A stretch of DNA of 64,000 bases, from positions 1,054,001 to 1,118,000 of the forward strand of contig JBLNCN010000005.1 in the NCBI GenBank assembly GCA_050260675.1. The letters are read 5' to 3'. The notes under the pieces are model-generated. The model made no database searches. It saw only the letters and a program-made list of their open reading frames with translations, and was not told the origin of the DNA. Shown piece after piece: positions 43,907 to 52,083 of the stretch. The number at the start of each line of letters is the position of its first letter. Position 1 is the first letter of the stretch. Source of the DNA: JBBDIP01 sp050260675 (GTDB lineage: Bacteria; Bacillota; Sulfobacillia; Fermentithermobacillales; Fermentithermobacillaceae). A program made the translations under genes and the position numbers.

Positions 43907-45136
43907 CTACACCTTCTGAGCAGTGAAAGTCCGCTCTACAAGGTCATGTGCTCTATGACCATTAGAGCGGCACAACGCATTGAGATAGCGGCGAGCCCTT
44001 GGTATCGCTCTTGAGTCGGTATCTATCACTTCGAGACCTATTTCCGGATCAGCGCAAAGCCCCGCGAGGTATTCCCCTGTGCGGAACACGTGCTCTTCAT
44101 CACCCCGAGCAGGACGCCTGACATCCCCAGCAACACAGACTAGATACCCACCTTTCCTAAGCATAAGACTCAGTTGCGCGAAGACAGTGCGCATCAGGCG
44201 CCCGTAGACGGTTACGCTCCCTGTCTCGATGTATCTTGATCGACCATCGCGCCTATCAACGTTGAGAAGCCACATCCTCAGCCAATTGTCCTTGGCATAG
44301 GTTTGAGCATTGAGATACGGAGGCGAAGTAATCACCACATCAACTCGACCAACCAACTCCGGAAAGACACTCGAGCACTCCAGCGCGCTCCCCGAGCGAA
44401 CTCCATATAGCGTCGGTTCGGGAATCAAGTCCCTCAAACAACGACGTGCTTTCGCTAACAAACAAGCCTTTACATCTCGAACAGGAGGCTGAAGGCCATG
44501 ATCCCTGGCATACTTAGCTACATATCCGGGGGACATAGAATAGGCGTGGGAGCATGGCAGGGATAGTGAGAACGAAGAGTGTCCATGGAGTATACCGAGC
44601 AGGCAGCCAAGAACAAAGGTGGCTTTCGATCTCATTGCTTCCTCGCCCGACAACATATCGGACAACAACCTATCCCTTACCGAAATCACCCTGCCCAAAG
44701 TGACATCATTGAAAAAGACCCGTACGGAATCCGGCACGTTCTCAATAGAGGCTTGCGGATCAGGTAGACTCGAGACATATGCCTCGATATCACCAGGTTC
44801 AACATGAACTACTTTGGCCAAGCTACAAATAACAGCTTCGGGTGCCACATCCATACCGTAAGCTTCGTGGCCCAGTATTTTCGCTGCCAAGAGTGTAGTG
44901 CCTTTTCCGCAGAAAGGGTCGAACACAATTGATTTCGACTTGCATAGCCGTTCTATCGCTTCAGCCGGAACGCTCAGTGGGAAGGAACCCGTTCTGGCCA
45001 TCAGTGACTGGAGTGAGTGATCCATCGTCGTGCTATTGGTCAGCCCTGAGGCAGGGTGAGTGGCAGATTCCAGGTCCGCTGCAACAGTTCGAAGAGGCTC
45101 GCGAGCGAGTTGCACTGCATCCCCCAGCCTGATCAC
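43907..45136 (-). CDS. DNA methyltransferase (N4/N6 amino type)
   Basis: 409 residues. Motif I DPFCGKGT (73-80) comes first and motif IV SPPY (271-274) about 190 residues later. The inserted middle is likely the target-recognition region, an alpha-like order. SPPY suits an N4-cytosine or N6-adenine amino-methyltransferase. The start is uncertain. The frame is open from GTG 45136, which has no well-spaced ribosome-binding site, while a well-placed ATG eight codons upstream is cut off by a TGA at its third codon. It is the first gene of the tight methyltransferase/PRTase/ATPase/unknown cluster. Confidence 0.88.
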   Translation of the reverse strand: MIRLGDAVQLAREPLRTVAADLESATHPASGLTNSTTMDHSLQSLMARTGSFPLSVPAEAIERLCKSKSIVFDPFCGKGTTLLAAKILGHEAYGMDVAPEAVICSLAKVVHVEPGDIEAYVSSLPDPQASIENVPDSVRVFFNDVTLGRVISVRDRLLSDMLSGEEAMRSKATFVLGCLLGILHGHSSFSLSLPCSHAYSMSPGYVAKYARDHGLQPPVRDVKACLLAKARRCLRDLIPEPTLYGVRSGSALECSSVFPELVGRVDVVITSPPYLNAQTYAKDNWLRMWLLNVDRRDGRSRYIETGSVTVYGRLMRTVFAQLSLMLRKGGYLVCVAGDVRRPARGDEEHVFRTGEYLAGLCADPEIGLEVIDTDSRAIPRARRYLNALCRSNGHRAHDLVERTFTAQKV

Positions 45137-45446
45137 CCCTGTTGAGGGGTTTCAACACATTTCGGCAGATTCCTCCAGAGTCGAGGCCTGCAGTCCATGA
45201 TAGCTTTGTGCTCGTTCAGAAAAGCGACCCGTCAATCACCCGCAGCCTGAGTTGATTGGAGTCCGAGGAGCAGTTCACCGCAATGTTCACTGAACAAGCT
45301 TCCCACGTAGCAGTGCTTTCCCGAACTCTGCCTAGGGTCACGGGAGATGGGCAAGGGAGGCATCGTGATGGGTGACCACAAGTGACAGCGGCCAGTCAGT
45401 TCGGTTACCATAAACACTGCCAAACGTCACGGGTAGTCATCACAGG
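45137..45446. other. Gap between nuclease and methyltransferase genes
   Basis: 310 bp. On the minus strand GGAGGA (45176-45171) is followed 10 bases later by ATG TGT TGA at 45160, in the same frame as the methyltransferase. A CCCCT-N4-AGGGG stem (45136-45149) covers the GTG start. A 63-codon frame at 45232-45423 has no ribosome-binding site or family resemblance. TTGACG near 45230 could be a -35 element, but no matching -10 was found. Confidence 0.4.
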
Positions 45447-46568
45447 TCAAATACGATATCCAACCATTGGTTCAAGCCAGTCTGTATCGAGCCTGATGAC
45501 CAAGTGGCGGTTGATGTCATTAACCCGCATGGGGATATGAACTGTTCTGAGGAGCTGCATTTTCTGAATGGCAGCTTCTCGCTGACTGCGAAATGCTGCC
45601 TCTGCTAGCGCAATAGGTGGTGTGAAGTAGAATCGTCTGCCTCGCGCATCTTGGTTCAGCATCATGTAGAAGAACCTATGGTTATCATGGCCTTCGTAGT
45701 AGACTCGACTCATCTGCTCGTCAGTGTCCTGGAAGACCTCTTCAGGAAAAGGCTCAGAACCAACGAAGTGTAAGAGCGCACCACCACTGGTAGTCCCAAC
45801 AAAAGAGGCTTCGATAGACATGAACGATCTCAGAAGCCGATCCACCTGCTCGCGAAAACCGTAACGAGGTCGAAAGTCCCGAACAAACCGCTCTAGAGAT
45901 TGTGGCTCGCCGCTAAGCACCTGAGTAAACGACCTAAGGAATCGAGCCACGGTGCCATCTCCACGAAGGCAAATCTGAGTATCGAGATAGTCCTCTTCGG
46001 TTATTGACACGATCTTCTTTACGCGGTCGATTAGTGGGTTATTAGCGTAAGAGACTGTTCGGATATTGTGTACAAACGCCAGTTTCTCTGCTTCTGGCTC
46101 AAAACCACTGGCCGAGAAAAACACTCCGACCTCACTAACTCGATCCGGGATAGTGAGGTTCTCATCGTCAACAAAGTAGTTCTCCTGGATATCCTTGATC
46201 GCTCCAATAAACTCCCTAACATAATCCTTGGAGATCGGCTTTGTGAAGAACTTGACTTCACCTAGCATTCGAATCGGGTACATGAAAGGTATGATCCTAG
46301 TGTAATCACATGGACAGTCGATCTGATGCCAGGTACCCCGGCCCTTCACCTCTAGAAAAGCCTCTCGGCTCTGCCGGGTTCTGCCAGGGATGATAGGGAC
46401 GAGCATGAACCCGTTGGCCTCTATCAAGCGCAGAACCACTGCCTCAAACAGGTATCCCCTCAATCGGGATCGATCCATATACCATTGTCCACGCACAGGT
46501 ACCGCCCCTAATGCTGGCCGCCAAGGCCGGCCTACTTCATTGAACCTAGTCTCATCACGTCCGTCCAC
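45447..46568 (-). CDS. PD-(D/E)XK restriction-endonuclease-like protein
   Basis: 373 residues. The N-terminal third fits the PD-(D/E)XK nuclease core: a helix with Glu42 in RLRGYLFEAVVLRLIEANG, Asp84 in HQIDCPCDY, and Glu104-Val-Lys106 in MLGEVKFF as the ExK pair, followed by a helix (YVREFIGAIKDIQENYF). The rest (residues 150-373) is unrecognised. It is most likely the DNA-cutting component of the island. The start GTG at 46568 lacks a clear ribosome-binding site. The 202-bp gap to rlmH holds only weak promoter-like hexamers. Confidence 0.7.
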   Translation of the reverse strand: MDGRDETRFNEVGRPWRPALGAVPVRGQWYMDRSRLRGYLFEAVVLRLIEANGFMLVPIIPGRTRQSREAFLEVKGRGTWHQIDCPCDYTRIIPFMYPIRMLGEVKFFTKPISKDYVREFIGAIKDIQENYFVDDENLTIPDRVSEVGVFFSASGFEPEAEKLAFVHNIRTVSYANNPLIDRVKKIVSITEEDYLDTQICLRGDGTVARFLRSFTQVLSGEPQSLERFVRDFRPRYGFREQVDRLLRSFMSIEASFVGTTSGGALLHFVGSEPFPEEVFQDTDEQMSRVYYEGHDNHRFFYMMLNQDARGRRFYFTPPIALAEAAFRSQREAAIQKMQLLRTVHIPMRVNDINRHLVIRLDTDWLEPMVGYRI

Positions 46569-46770
46569 TATCGCAGAGATGGATGAAGATGACTTGACAT
46601 TGACACGTCCACACCGATTCTCAGAAGGACGATTCAGGCTATTGGTTCTACTCGATACGGCTTTTTCCTATCAAGCCACACACCGTGGACAGTTCAGTCG
46701 TTGCTCGGTGCGAGCCGATCGTGTCGAGAGTGTAGCAGATATCGAAGCAGCACTGGAAGAAGTCAACGCC

Positions 46771-47250
46771 TCACCGATGATACGGCTCCCCCTTCCCTAT
46801 CCTGAACGCCCTGTACAACTGCTCGGCCAGAAGCATGGGCATGAACTGGTGAGGGAAGGTCATGGGGCCCATCGACATGCGGAGCCGGGCGCGGGCTAGT
46901 ATCTCGGGGGCCAACCCCGTGGTCCCACCGATGACGAAGACCAGATTGGGGTCGCCGGCCAACGCGCGCTCCTGGAGCCACCTACTAAGGTCTTCAGAAG
47001 ACATCTCCGTGCCCCGGATGTCCAGGGCAACCATATACTCATTCTCTCGCAGGGCTCGAAGGACGCGTTCAGCTTCAACCTGCCTGACAGCAGCCAGCTG
47101 TTTCTGGGAGGCAGTCTCTGGCACCGGCTCGTCCTGAAGCTCGACAAGCTCGACATGGGCATAGGGGCCCAGGCGTTTGAGGTACTCGGCGAAGCCATCG
47201 CGCAGGTACCGCTCTCGCACCTTGCCGACTAGGATGATCCGTATGCGCAT
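46771..47250 (-). CDS. rlmH: 23S rRNA pseudouridine1915 N3-methyltransferase
   Basis: 159 residues, exactly the family length, with the SPOUT knot signature VFVIGGTTGLAPEILARA, then MTFPHQFMPMLLAEQLYRAF and the terminal YHR. It methylates pseudouridine 1915 of 23S rRNA. The ATG at 47250 is chosen because GGAGG lies 8 bases upstream. The frame to 47268 would swallow that site. Its last codons (EPYHR) correspond to the rlmH segment used as the SCC-element attachment site in staphylococci, and an accessory island starts right after it. Confidence 0.96.
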   Translation of the reverse strand: MRIRIILVGKVRERYLRDGFAEYLKRLGPYAHVELVELQDEPVPETASQKQLAAVRQVEAERVLRALRENEYMVALDIRGTEMSSEDLSRWLQERALAGDPNLVFVIGGTTGLAPEILARARLRMSMGPMTFPHQFMPMLLAEQLYRAFRIGKGEPYHR

Positions 47251-47485
47251 CTCCACTTCCTCCAACATGGCCTAGTCGAAGCCCGGGCTGCGAGTCCAAG
47301 CCGGACTCCCCGGTATTGTACCACCCTACAGCATCGCCTCTTGCCAGGAGTCTAGGCGCGATTGGGTGAATCGATGAAGGTGAATCATGAGTAGGTAATT
47401 CTACACCAGCCCCAGAAAAACCAGCAGCGCCGCGAGCCCGGATAGGTTTCATCCGGATGGGGTTCATGAAAGGAGACAGAGTTCC

Positions 47486-47799
47486 ATGGCCAAGAAGCCT
47501 CAGTTCATCTACTTCCTTAAACTCATTCCTCGACTTATCGACGACAACGCCTGGACTCCAGAAGATGAAGAGATAGTCGAGCGTCACTTCAAGCGGCTGC
47601 AGAAGTTGACCGCTGAAGGCAAGGTGATCCTGGCCGGAAGGACTCTCGATATTAATCCGACCGGCTCGTCATCCTTGAAGCCGACTCCGAGGAAGAGGCC
47701 CGCAGCCTGATGGAGGCCGACCCAACCGTGGCCGAAGGCATCATGACGGTGGAGCTCCACCCGTACGCTGTAGCGCTGCTGCGAGGTTTGGGCCGTTAG
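47486..47799 (+). pseudogene. YciI-family gene with frameshift
   Basis: The ATG at 47486 follows AAAGGAGA. The first 58 codons read as a YciI/YCII-related protein (QFIYFLKLIPRLIDDNAWTP and GKVILAGRTLDINPTG). Near 47661-47668 the frame shifts, and a second frame continues with family sequence: VILEADSEEEARSLMEADP and then EGIMTVELHPYAVALLRG, to TAG at 47797-47799. One missing base explains it, by mutation or base-calling error. Confidence 0.75.
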
Positions 47800-47921
47800 G
47801 GCCAACAAAGATGGCATCTGCATGCGGTCGCTCCACAAGCCGCTCAGGCTGCGGATAGCCGTTAGTCACACGGAACCCTTGCGACGGGTACGCCAATGCA
47901 GTGTCGGCCTGCTCCATACCG

Positions 47922-49337
47922 CTACCTTGGTAACAGCCCCAGGTACCGCCAGTAGGGTATGGACACAAGGACGGCCGCAAGCGTCAAGGCGGACGCGGCT
48001 AGCGACAGCAGGGTAGCCTTACGCTGGTCTGCAAGTCTCCCCGAAGCCGCTTGGTGGGAAACAAGGTAAGTGTCGCTCTGGAACGGCAGCAGCCAGATCG
48101 ACTGGACCATGAGGTGGGTCGCGATCCCGATGGTCCACGGGTTGATGCCCGCCGCGGTCGCAACCGGGCTCAGTACCAACATCATGATGGTCACCACCGC
48201 GAAGTCGCTGATGAGGAACTGCCGCATCAGGTACACGACCAGCATCAGCGCCCCGAAGAACAGGACGGGCTGCCTCGCGAGAGGTCCGAAAAGCGGCGCT
48301 ATCCGAGAACCCAACCAGGTATCTATGCCGAGGTACGGAAGCACCTCCGCCAGGTTCAGCGTGATGCCGACGTACACGAGACCTGCCCACGAGATCTTTC
48401 CCTGAAAAGCCTGGCGGTCCAGGACGCCGGCCGCGCTCAGGAACACGAGCGCGCCAATCGAGACCGCCGCCCCGTCGATGCCGTGCCACCGGGTGGTCAT
48501 CCACAGCGCTAGAGTGACGACCAGGGTCGCGATGGTAGTCTTCTCCCTTCGCCCCAGAGGTCCCATCGCCGCGATCTCTCTCCGAAGATACTCCCGGGAC
48601 AATACTGTACACTGTTTGAGCCTGCATATCACCATAATCGCCAGCCACATCCCGATCGTAAGGAGCGCAATGGTCGGCAGGTAAGTGAGGAACCAGGACC
48701 CCCACGTGATCTGCGCCCGCACTGCCTCGGGGAGGAGCGCCAGCAGCACGAAGTTTGTGACGGTCCCCGTCATGAACAGGGGCCCCATCAACCCGAACCC
48801 TGTGAACATGGACATGAACAAGCCTGTGGAATGGCTGGAGCGTTCCGGCAGGTCCATTGCTTCAGCGATGCCGAGGACAAATGGCGCGGCCATAGTGGTC
48901 TTCCCCGTCACCGTCGGAAGGGCGGGCCCAAACGGGATCCCGGCGCAGATGAGGCCCGCGGTCTGGCCGGCGAAAGACGGGGGCAGAGCTCGCAACGTCA
49001 GGAGAGACGCCCGGCGCAGCAAGCCGGACTCGGAGACGGCCACGCCGAGCCCCAGGGCACCCACCATCATCCACCAGCCTGAAGTGGCAAAGCACGCGAA
49101 CGCTACATCGAAGGGAACCACCCGGAAGACGATCCAACCGGCTCCCATAGCCATCGCTACTATGTAGTCGTCCATAAGGCTCGCTGCCCAGCAGATCACA
49201 GCCCAAACGAGCAGGGCCACAGCGCGGACTGCCGCTGGCGTCAGGCCCGCGGGTGGAGGAAGCATCGCGGCGACGGCGCACGCAACCGTGGCAAGTAAAA
49301 GGACCGGGACGCGCCGGACCATGGCAGTGTCAGTCAT
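47922..49337 (-). CDS. SLC13/DASS-family transporter
   Basis: About 471 residues with 12 or so hydrophobic helices and the duplicated half-structure of divalent-anion/sodium symporters. Segments such as GIPFGPALPTVTGKTTMAAPFV, FTGFGLMGPLFMTGTVTNFV and LISDFAVVTIMMLVLSPVA correspond to the two substrate-binding hairpins. Probable substrate is a dicarboxylate or other anion. The ATG at 49337 (GGTGG five bases before) overlaps the end of the MocR gene by 8 bases, so they form an operon and the regulator may control this transporter. Confidence 0.85.
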   Translation of the reverse strand: MTDTAMVRRVPVLLLATVACAVAAMLPPPAGLTPAAVRAVALLVWAVICWAASLMDDYIVAMAMGAGWIVFRVVPFDVAFACFATSGWWMMVGALGLGVAVSESGLLRRASLLTLRALPPSFAGQTAGLICAGIPFGPALPTVTGKTTMAAPFVLGIAEAMDLPERSSHSTGLFMSMFTGFGLMGPLFMTGTVTNFVLLALLPEAVRAQITWGSWFLTYLPTIALLTIGMWLAIMVICRLKQCTVLSREYLRREIAAMGPLGRREKTTIATLVVTLALWMTTRWHGIDGAAVSIGALVFLSAAGVLDRQAFQGKISWAGLVYVGITLNLAEVLPYLGIDTWLGSRIAPLFGPLARQPVLFFGALMLVVYLMRQFLISDFAVVTIMMLVLSPVATAAGINPWTIGIATHLMVQSIWLLPFQSDTYLVSHQAASGRLADQRKATLLSLAASALTLAAVLVSIPYWRYLGLLPR

Positions 49338-50823
49338 GTGAACCACCTTCAAGGGCGGAAAGAGCGGAGGCTAGCCGCTCCACTCCCTCCGATATCTCCT
49401 CCAGATTCAGCCTGGAAATCGACAACCGCAGTTGCTGACCGGGCACAGTGCTCGCAAAGAAGGTCTTGCCCAGGGCAACCTTCACGCCAAAGGAAGCAAA
49501 GTGCCTGCTCCAGTCTTCCGGAGTCGCCAGTTGCGCGGACAGGCGCAGCCAGGCCAGATATCCGCCCGTCGGCTCCTCCCAGTCCGCCCATTGCCTGGAG
49601 ACGTGCTTACGGAGGGCCTCAATGAGGGTCTGCATCCTTCTCCTGTAGACCCTGTGCATCATCGTGATGTGGCGGTCAAAGTATCCCCGGCGGCAGAACT
49701 CATGGAACGCTGCTTGCGCCACAAGGTTCGGCGACAGCTCGCTGAACCGGCGTATCGCCGAAAGACGCTCAATGCATTCAGGGTCGGCCACGATCCACCC
49801 CACGCGCATGCCCGGGAACAGCACCTTGGAGAACGTCCCGCAGTAGATGACCACCTTGCCCCTATCCATCGACTTGACCGGCAGGACGGCACGCCCGAAG
49901 TACTTCATCTCCTCATCGAAGCCGTCTTCAAGGATCGGCGTGCGGTAGCGCTCACAGAGGTCAAGCAGGGCCTCCCGGTGAGACTGCGACGTGCTCACAC
50001 CAGTTGGGTTCTGGAAGCTGGGCATCGTGTAGACCAGGACAGGGCGCTCATTCCGAAGCGCCTCCTCCAACGCGGCTAGGTCCATGCCGTCTCGGTGCAG
50101 GGGGATCTCCAGTGGGACCAGCCCATGAAAGCGCATGAGCGGTAGGGCCCAGTCATAGGTCGGCGATTCCACCGCAACCTTCCTGCCCGGCGCCGCGATC
50201 ATCCTGAAGACCAGGTCAAGCGCCTGTTGAGAGCCATTGGTTATGAGGACCTCGGCGGGCGTGGCTGAAATGCCGTGGGTCTTGAGCCGATCGGCGATGT
50301 ATTGACGCAAGGGCGGATAGCCTGCGCAGTCTCCGTAACCAAGGAGATTTCTCCCCTGTTCCCGCAGCACCTGCCCCATGCAGGACCGGAAGCGGTCCAC
50401 AGGGAGGAGCCTGCGGTCCACGTCGAGTACGCTGAAGTCGATGGTATCCGAGTCAGGGGAAGCCACGCCCAGCGTCCGGAAACCCGTGAGGACCTGGCGC
50501 ACAGCTTCGCTGGCAGGAGACCCTATGGCGTCCCAGTCCACAAGACCCGGCTCCTTCGACCCGGCTCCGGTCGCGATCTGCGCGCGCTCACGAACGCGCG
50601 GGCACGCCCGGGGATGCAGCTCCAAAAATCCGAGGGCCCAAAGCTCCTGATAGGCAACGGAAACTGTGGAGCGGTGGACGCCCAGGCTGGCCGCAAGCTG
50701 CCGTGTGGACGGGAGCGCGTCACCGGGCCTGAGCGTGCCGTCGCCGATAAGGCTACGTATCTGCGTCACGATCTGCCGGGTCTTTGGCTCGGAGCTCCTC
50801 TCGTCCAGTCGGACCAATAGCAT
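49330..50823 (-). CDS. MocR/GntR regulator with aminotransferase domain
   Basis: 497 residues. The N-terminal GntR winged helix (QIRSLIGDGTLRPGDALPSTRQLAASLGVHRSTVSVAYQEL) is joined to a fold-type I aminotransferase domain with ITNGSQQALDLVFRM, SFQNPTGVS and the PLP lysine in GTFSKVLFPGMRVGW. MocR proteins sense amino compounds or PLP and regulate vitamin B6, GABA or transport genes. It is translationally overlapped with the SLC13 transporter. The ATG at 50823 is used; a GTG three codons earlier is an alternative. Confidence 0.93.
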   Translation of the reverse strand: MLLVRLDERSSEPKTRQIVTQIRSLIGDGTLRPGDALPSTRQLAASLGVHRSTVSVAYQELWALGFLELHPRACPRVRERAQIATGAGSKEPGLVDWDAIGSPASEAVRQVLTGFRTLGVASPDSDTIDFSVLDVDRRLLPVDRFRSCMGQVLREQGRNLLGYGDCAGYPPLRQYIADRLKTHGISATPAEVLITNGSQQALDLVFRMIAAPGRKVAVESPTYDWALPLMRFHGLVPLEIPLHRDGMDLAALEEALRNERPVLVYTMPSFQNPTGVSTSQSHREALLDLCERYRTPILEDGFDEEMKYFGRAVLPVKSMDRGKVVIYCGTFSKVLFPGMRVGWIVADPECIERLSAIRRFSELSPNLVAQAAFHEFCRRGYFDRHITMMHRVYRRRMQTLIEALRKHVSRQWADWEEPTGGYLAWLRLSAQLATPEDWSRHFASFGVKVALGKTFFASTVPGQQLRLSISRLNLEEISEGVERLASALSALEGGSHD

Positions 50824-51002
50824 ACCTAGCACCTACCGGGATGATGTGTTCTACCGTGCAAGCATACAGTCTTTCTGGCCTGATTGCACGTGCCAGATCT
50901 ACCGCCGTTTGACCCGGCCAGATGCCACGAAGGTGCCCGCAGATCCCGTGGAACGTGCGTGGAGGCGTGCCCCTTTTTCAGTGCCGACCCGGACGAGCCC
51001 TC

Positions 51003-51011
51003 TGGTATAAT
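51003..51011 (+). promoter_or_regulatory. Extended -10 promoter of the tup operon
   Basis: TGGTATAAT, a TGn-extended consensus -10 (TATAAT at 51006-51011). No good -35 is seen, as is common with extended -10 promoters. The predicted transcript would start near 51018, just before the structured leader. Confidence 0.6.
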
Positions 51012-51028
51012 GGCAGGGACAAAGAGTA

Positions 51029-51115
51029 GATGCTCCGAGCTTCAAGTCCTACAGGCAAAGCCCATGTCCTCTCTTTCGAGGAGCATCAAGGAGCATCTCG
51101 AAAGGAGAGGGTACG
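51029..51115 (+). promoter_or_regulatory. Structured tupA leader, Moco/Tuco-riboswitch-like
   Basis: CCTCTCTTTCGAG (51068-51080) is complementary to CTCGAAAGGAGAGG (51097-51110), which contains the tupA ribosome-binding site, so a 13-bp stem with one bulge can hide it. GATGCTCC (51029-51036) can pair with either of two GGAGCATC copies (51080-51087 or 51090-51097), both of which lie within that stem-loop. CTCCGAGC early and CTCGAAAGG late recall the Moco RNA motif. With a tungstate transporter downstream, a tungsten-cofactor (Tuco) variant is plausible. Identity is not proven. Confidence 0.55.
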
Positions 51116-51117
51116 GA

Positions 51118-52005
51118 GTGAAACGGTCCCGAAGCCTCGTTTGTGCCGTCGCAGCCCTAGTGGTGGTCGCATCTTTAGCTCTGGTGATATCCGGATGCAA
51201 GCCCCAGAACAAGGACATTATCCTTGCCACGACCACAAGCACCGCCGATACCGGCCTGCTCGACGTGCTGATCCCCGCCTTTGAAAAGAAGACGGGCTTT
51301 GTCGTCAAGACAGTCGCGGTCGGCAGCGGAGCAGCTCTCACGATGGGCAAGAACGGCGAAGCCGACGTCCTCCTGGTCCACGCCCCCAGTTCGGAAACCC
51401 CTCTCGTCGACTCAGGTGTCGCCATCAACCGCAAGCTGGTCATGCACAACGATTTTGTCATCGTCGGTCCTGCCTCGGATCCCGCCAAGATCAAAGGGGA
51501 AACATCTGCAGCCGCTGCGTTCGCTAAGCTCGCGGAGTACGCGTCCCTCCTGGGCCAGCAGCCTACAGCCGTGTTTGTCTCACGCGGTGACGACTCCGGT
51601 ACCCACAAGAAGGAGCAAGAAGTCTGGAAGGCGGCGGACCTCGCGGTCAAGGGTGAGGACAACAAGCCGCTCCCCTGGTATCAGGAGACCGGATCAGGGA
51701 TGGCGGCTACGCTGCTGGTTGCATCGGAAAAGGGCGCTTACACCCTCACGGATAGGGGCACATACCTGGCCCAGAAGGCCAACCTGTCCCTCGACATCCT
51801 GGTCGAGGGCGATAAGGTACTCCTGAACATCTACCACGTCATGCAAGTGAACCCCGAGAAGTTCGAGAAGGTGAACGGCAAGGGCGGGAAGGCCTTTGTG
51901 GACTTCATGGTGTCGGCTGAGACCCAGAAGGTCATCGAAACGTTTGGCGTCGACAACTACGGCTCACCACTGTTCTTCCCCGACGCCGGAAAACCGGAGT
52001 TCTAA
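51118..52005 (+). CDS. tupA: Tungstate ABC transporter substrate-binding lipoprotein
   Basis: 295 residues: lipoprotein signal with lipobox VISGC (Cys27), then the TupA core: ATTTSTADTGLLDVLIPAF oxyanion-binding start, VGSGAALTMGKNGEADVLLVHAP, FVSRGDDSGTHKKE and WYQETGSGMAATLL. It binds tungstate outside the membrane for import. The GTG at 51118 is chosen because AAAGGAG at 51101-51107 lies 10 bases upstream and because a signal peptide then starts at residue 1. Frames further upstream run through the leader RNA. First gene of tupABC. Confidence 0.93.
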   Translation: MKRSRSLVCAVAALVVVASLALVISGCKPQNKDIILATTTSTADTGLLDVLIPAFEKKTGFVVKTVAVGSGAALTMGKNGEADVLLVHAPSSETPLVDSGVAINRKLVMHNDFVIVGPASDPAKIKGETSAAAAFAKLAEYASLLGQQPTAVFVSRGDDSGTHKKEQEVWKAADLAVKGEDNKPLPWYQETGSGMAATLLVASEKGAYTLTDRGTYLAQKANLSLDILVEGDKVLLNIYHVMQVNPEKFEKVNGKGGKAFVDFMVSAETQKVIETFGVDNYGSPLFFPDAGKPEF

Positions 52006-52032
52006 GGATAAGAGGCACCAAAGTCACTGGAA

Positions 52033-52064
52033 GCATTAATGGCCCCGGATGCATTAACGGCACC
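52033..52064. repeat. Two 18-bp-period direct repeats between tupA and tupB
   Basis: GCATTAATGGCCCC (52033-52046) and GCATTAACGGCACC (52051-52064) are near-identical and fall in the 78-bp tupA-tupB gap. Confidence 0.5.
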
Positions 52065-52083
52065 AGAGTAATCAGGAGGACAC

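Noticed and set aside
45232..45423. 63-codon minus-strand ORF between nuclease and methyltransferase, considered as a C-protein-like controller
   Set aside because: No helix-turn-helix, no RBS, and composition unlike a DNA-binding protein.
39525..46770. Transposon or prophage origin of the AT-rich island
   Set aside because: No transposase, integrase, terminal inverted repeat or phage structural gene was found. Only the position next to rlmH suggests integration.
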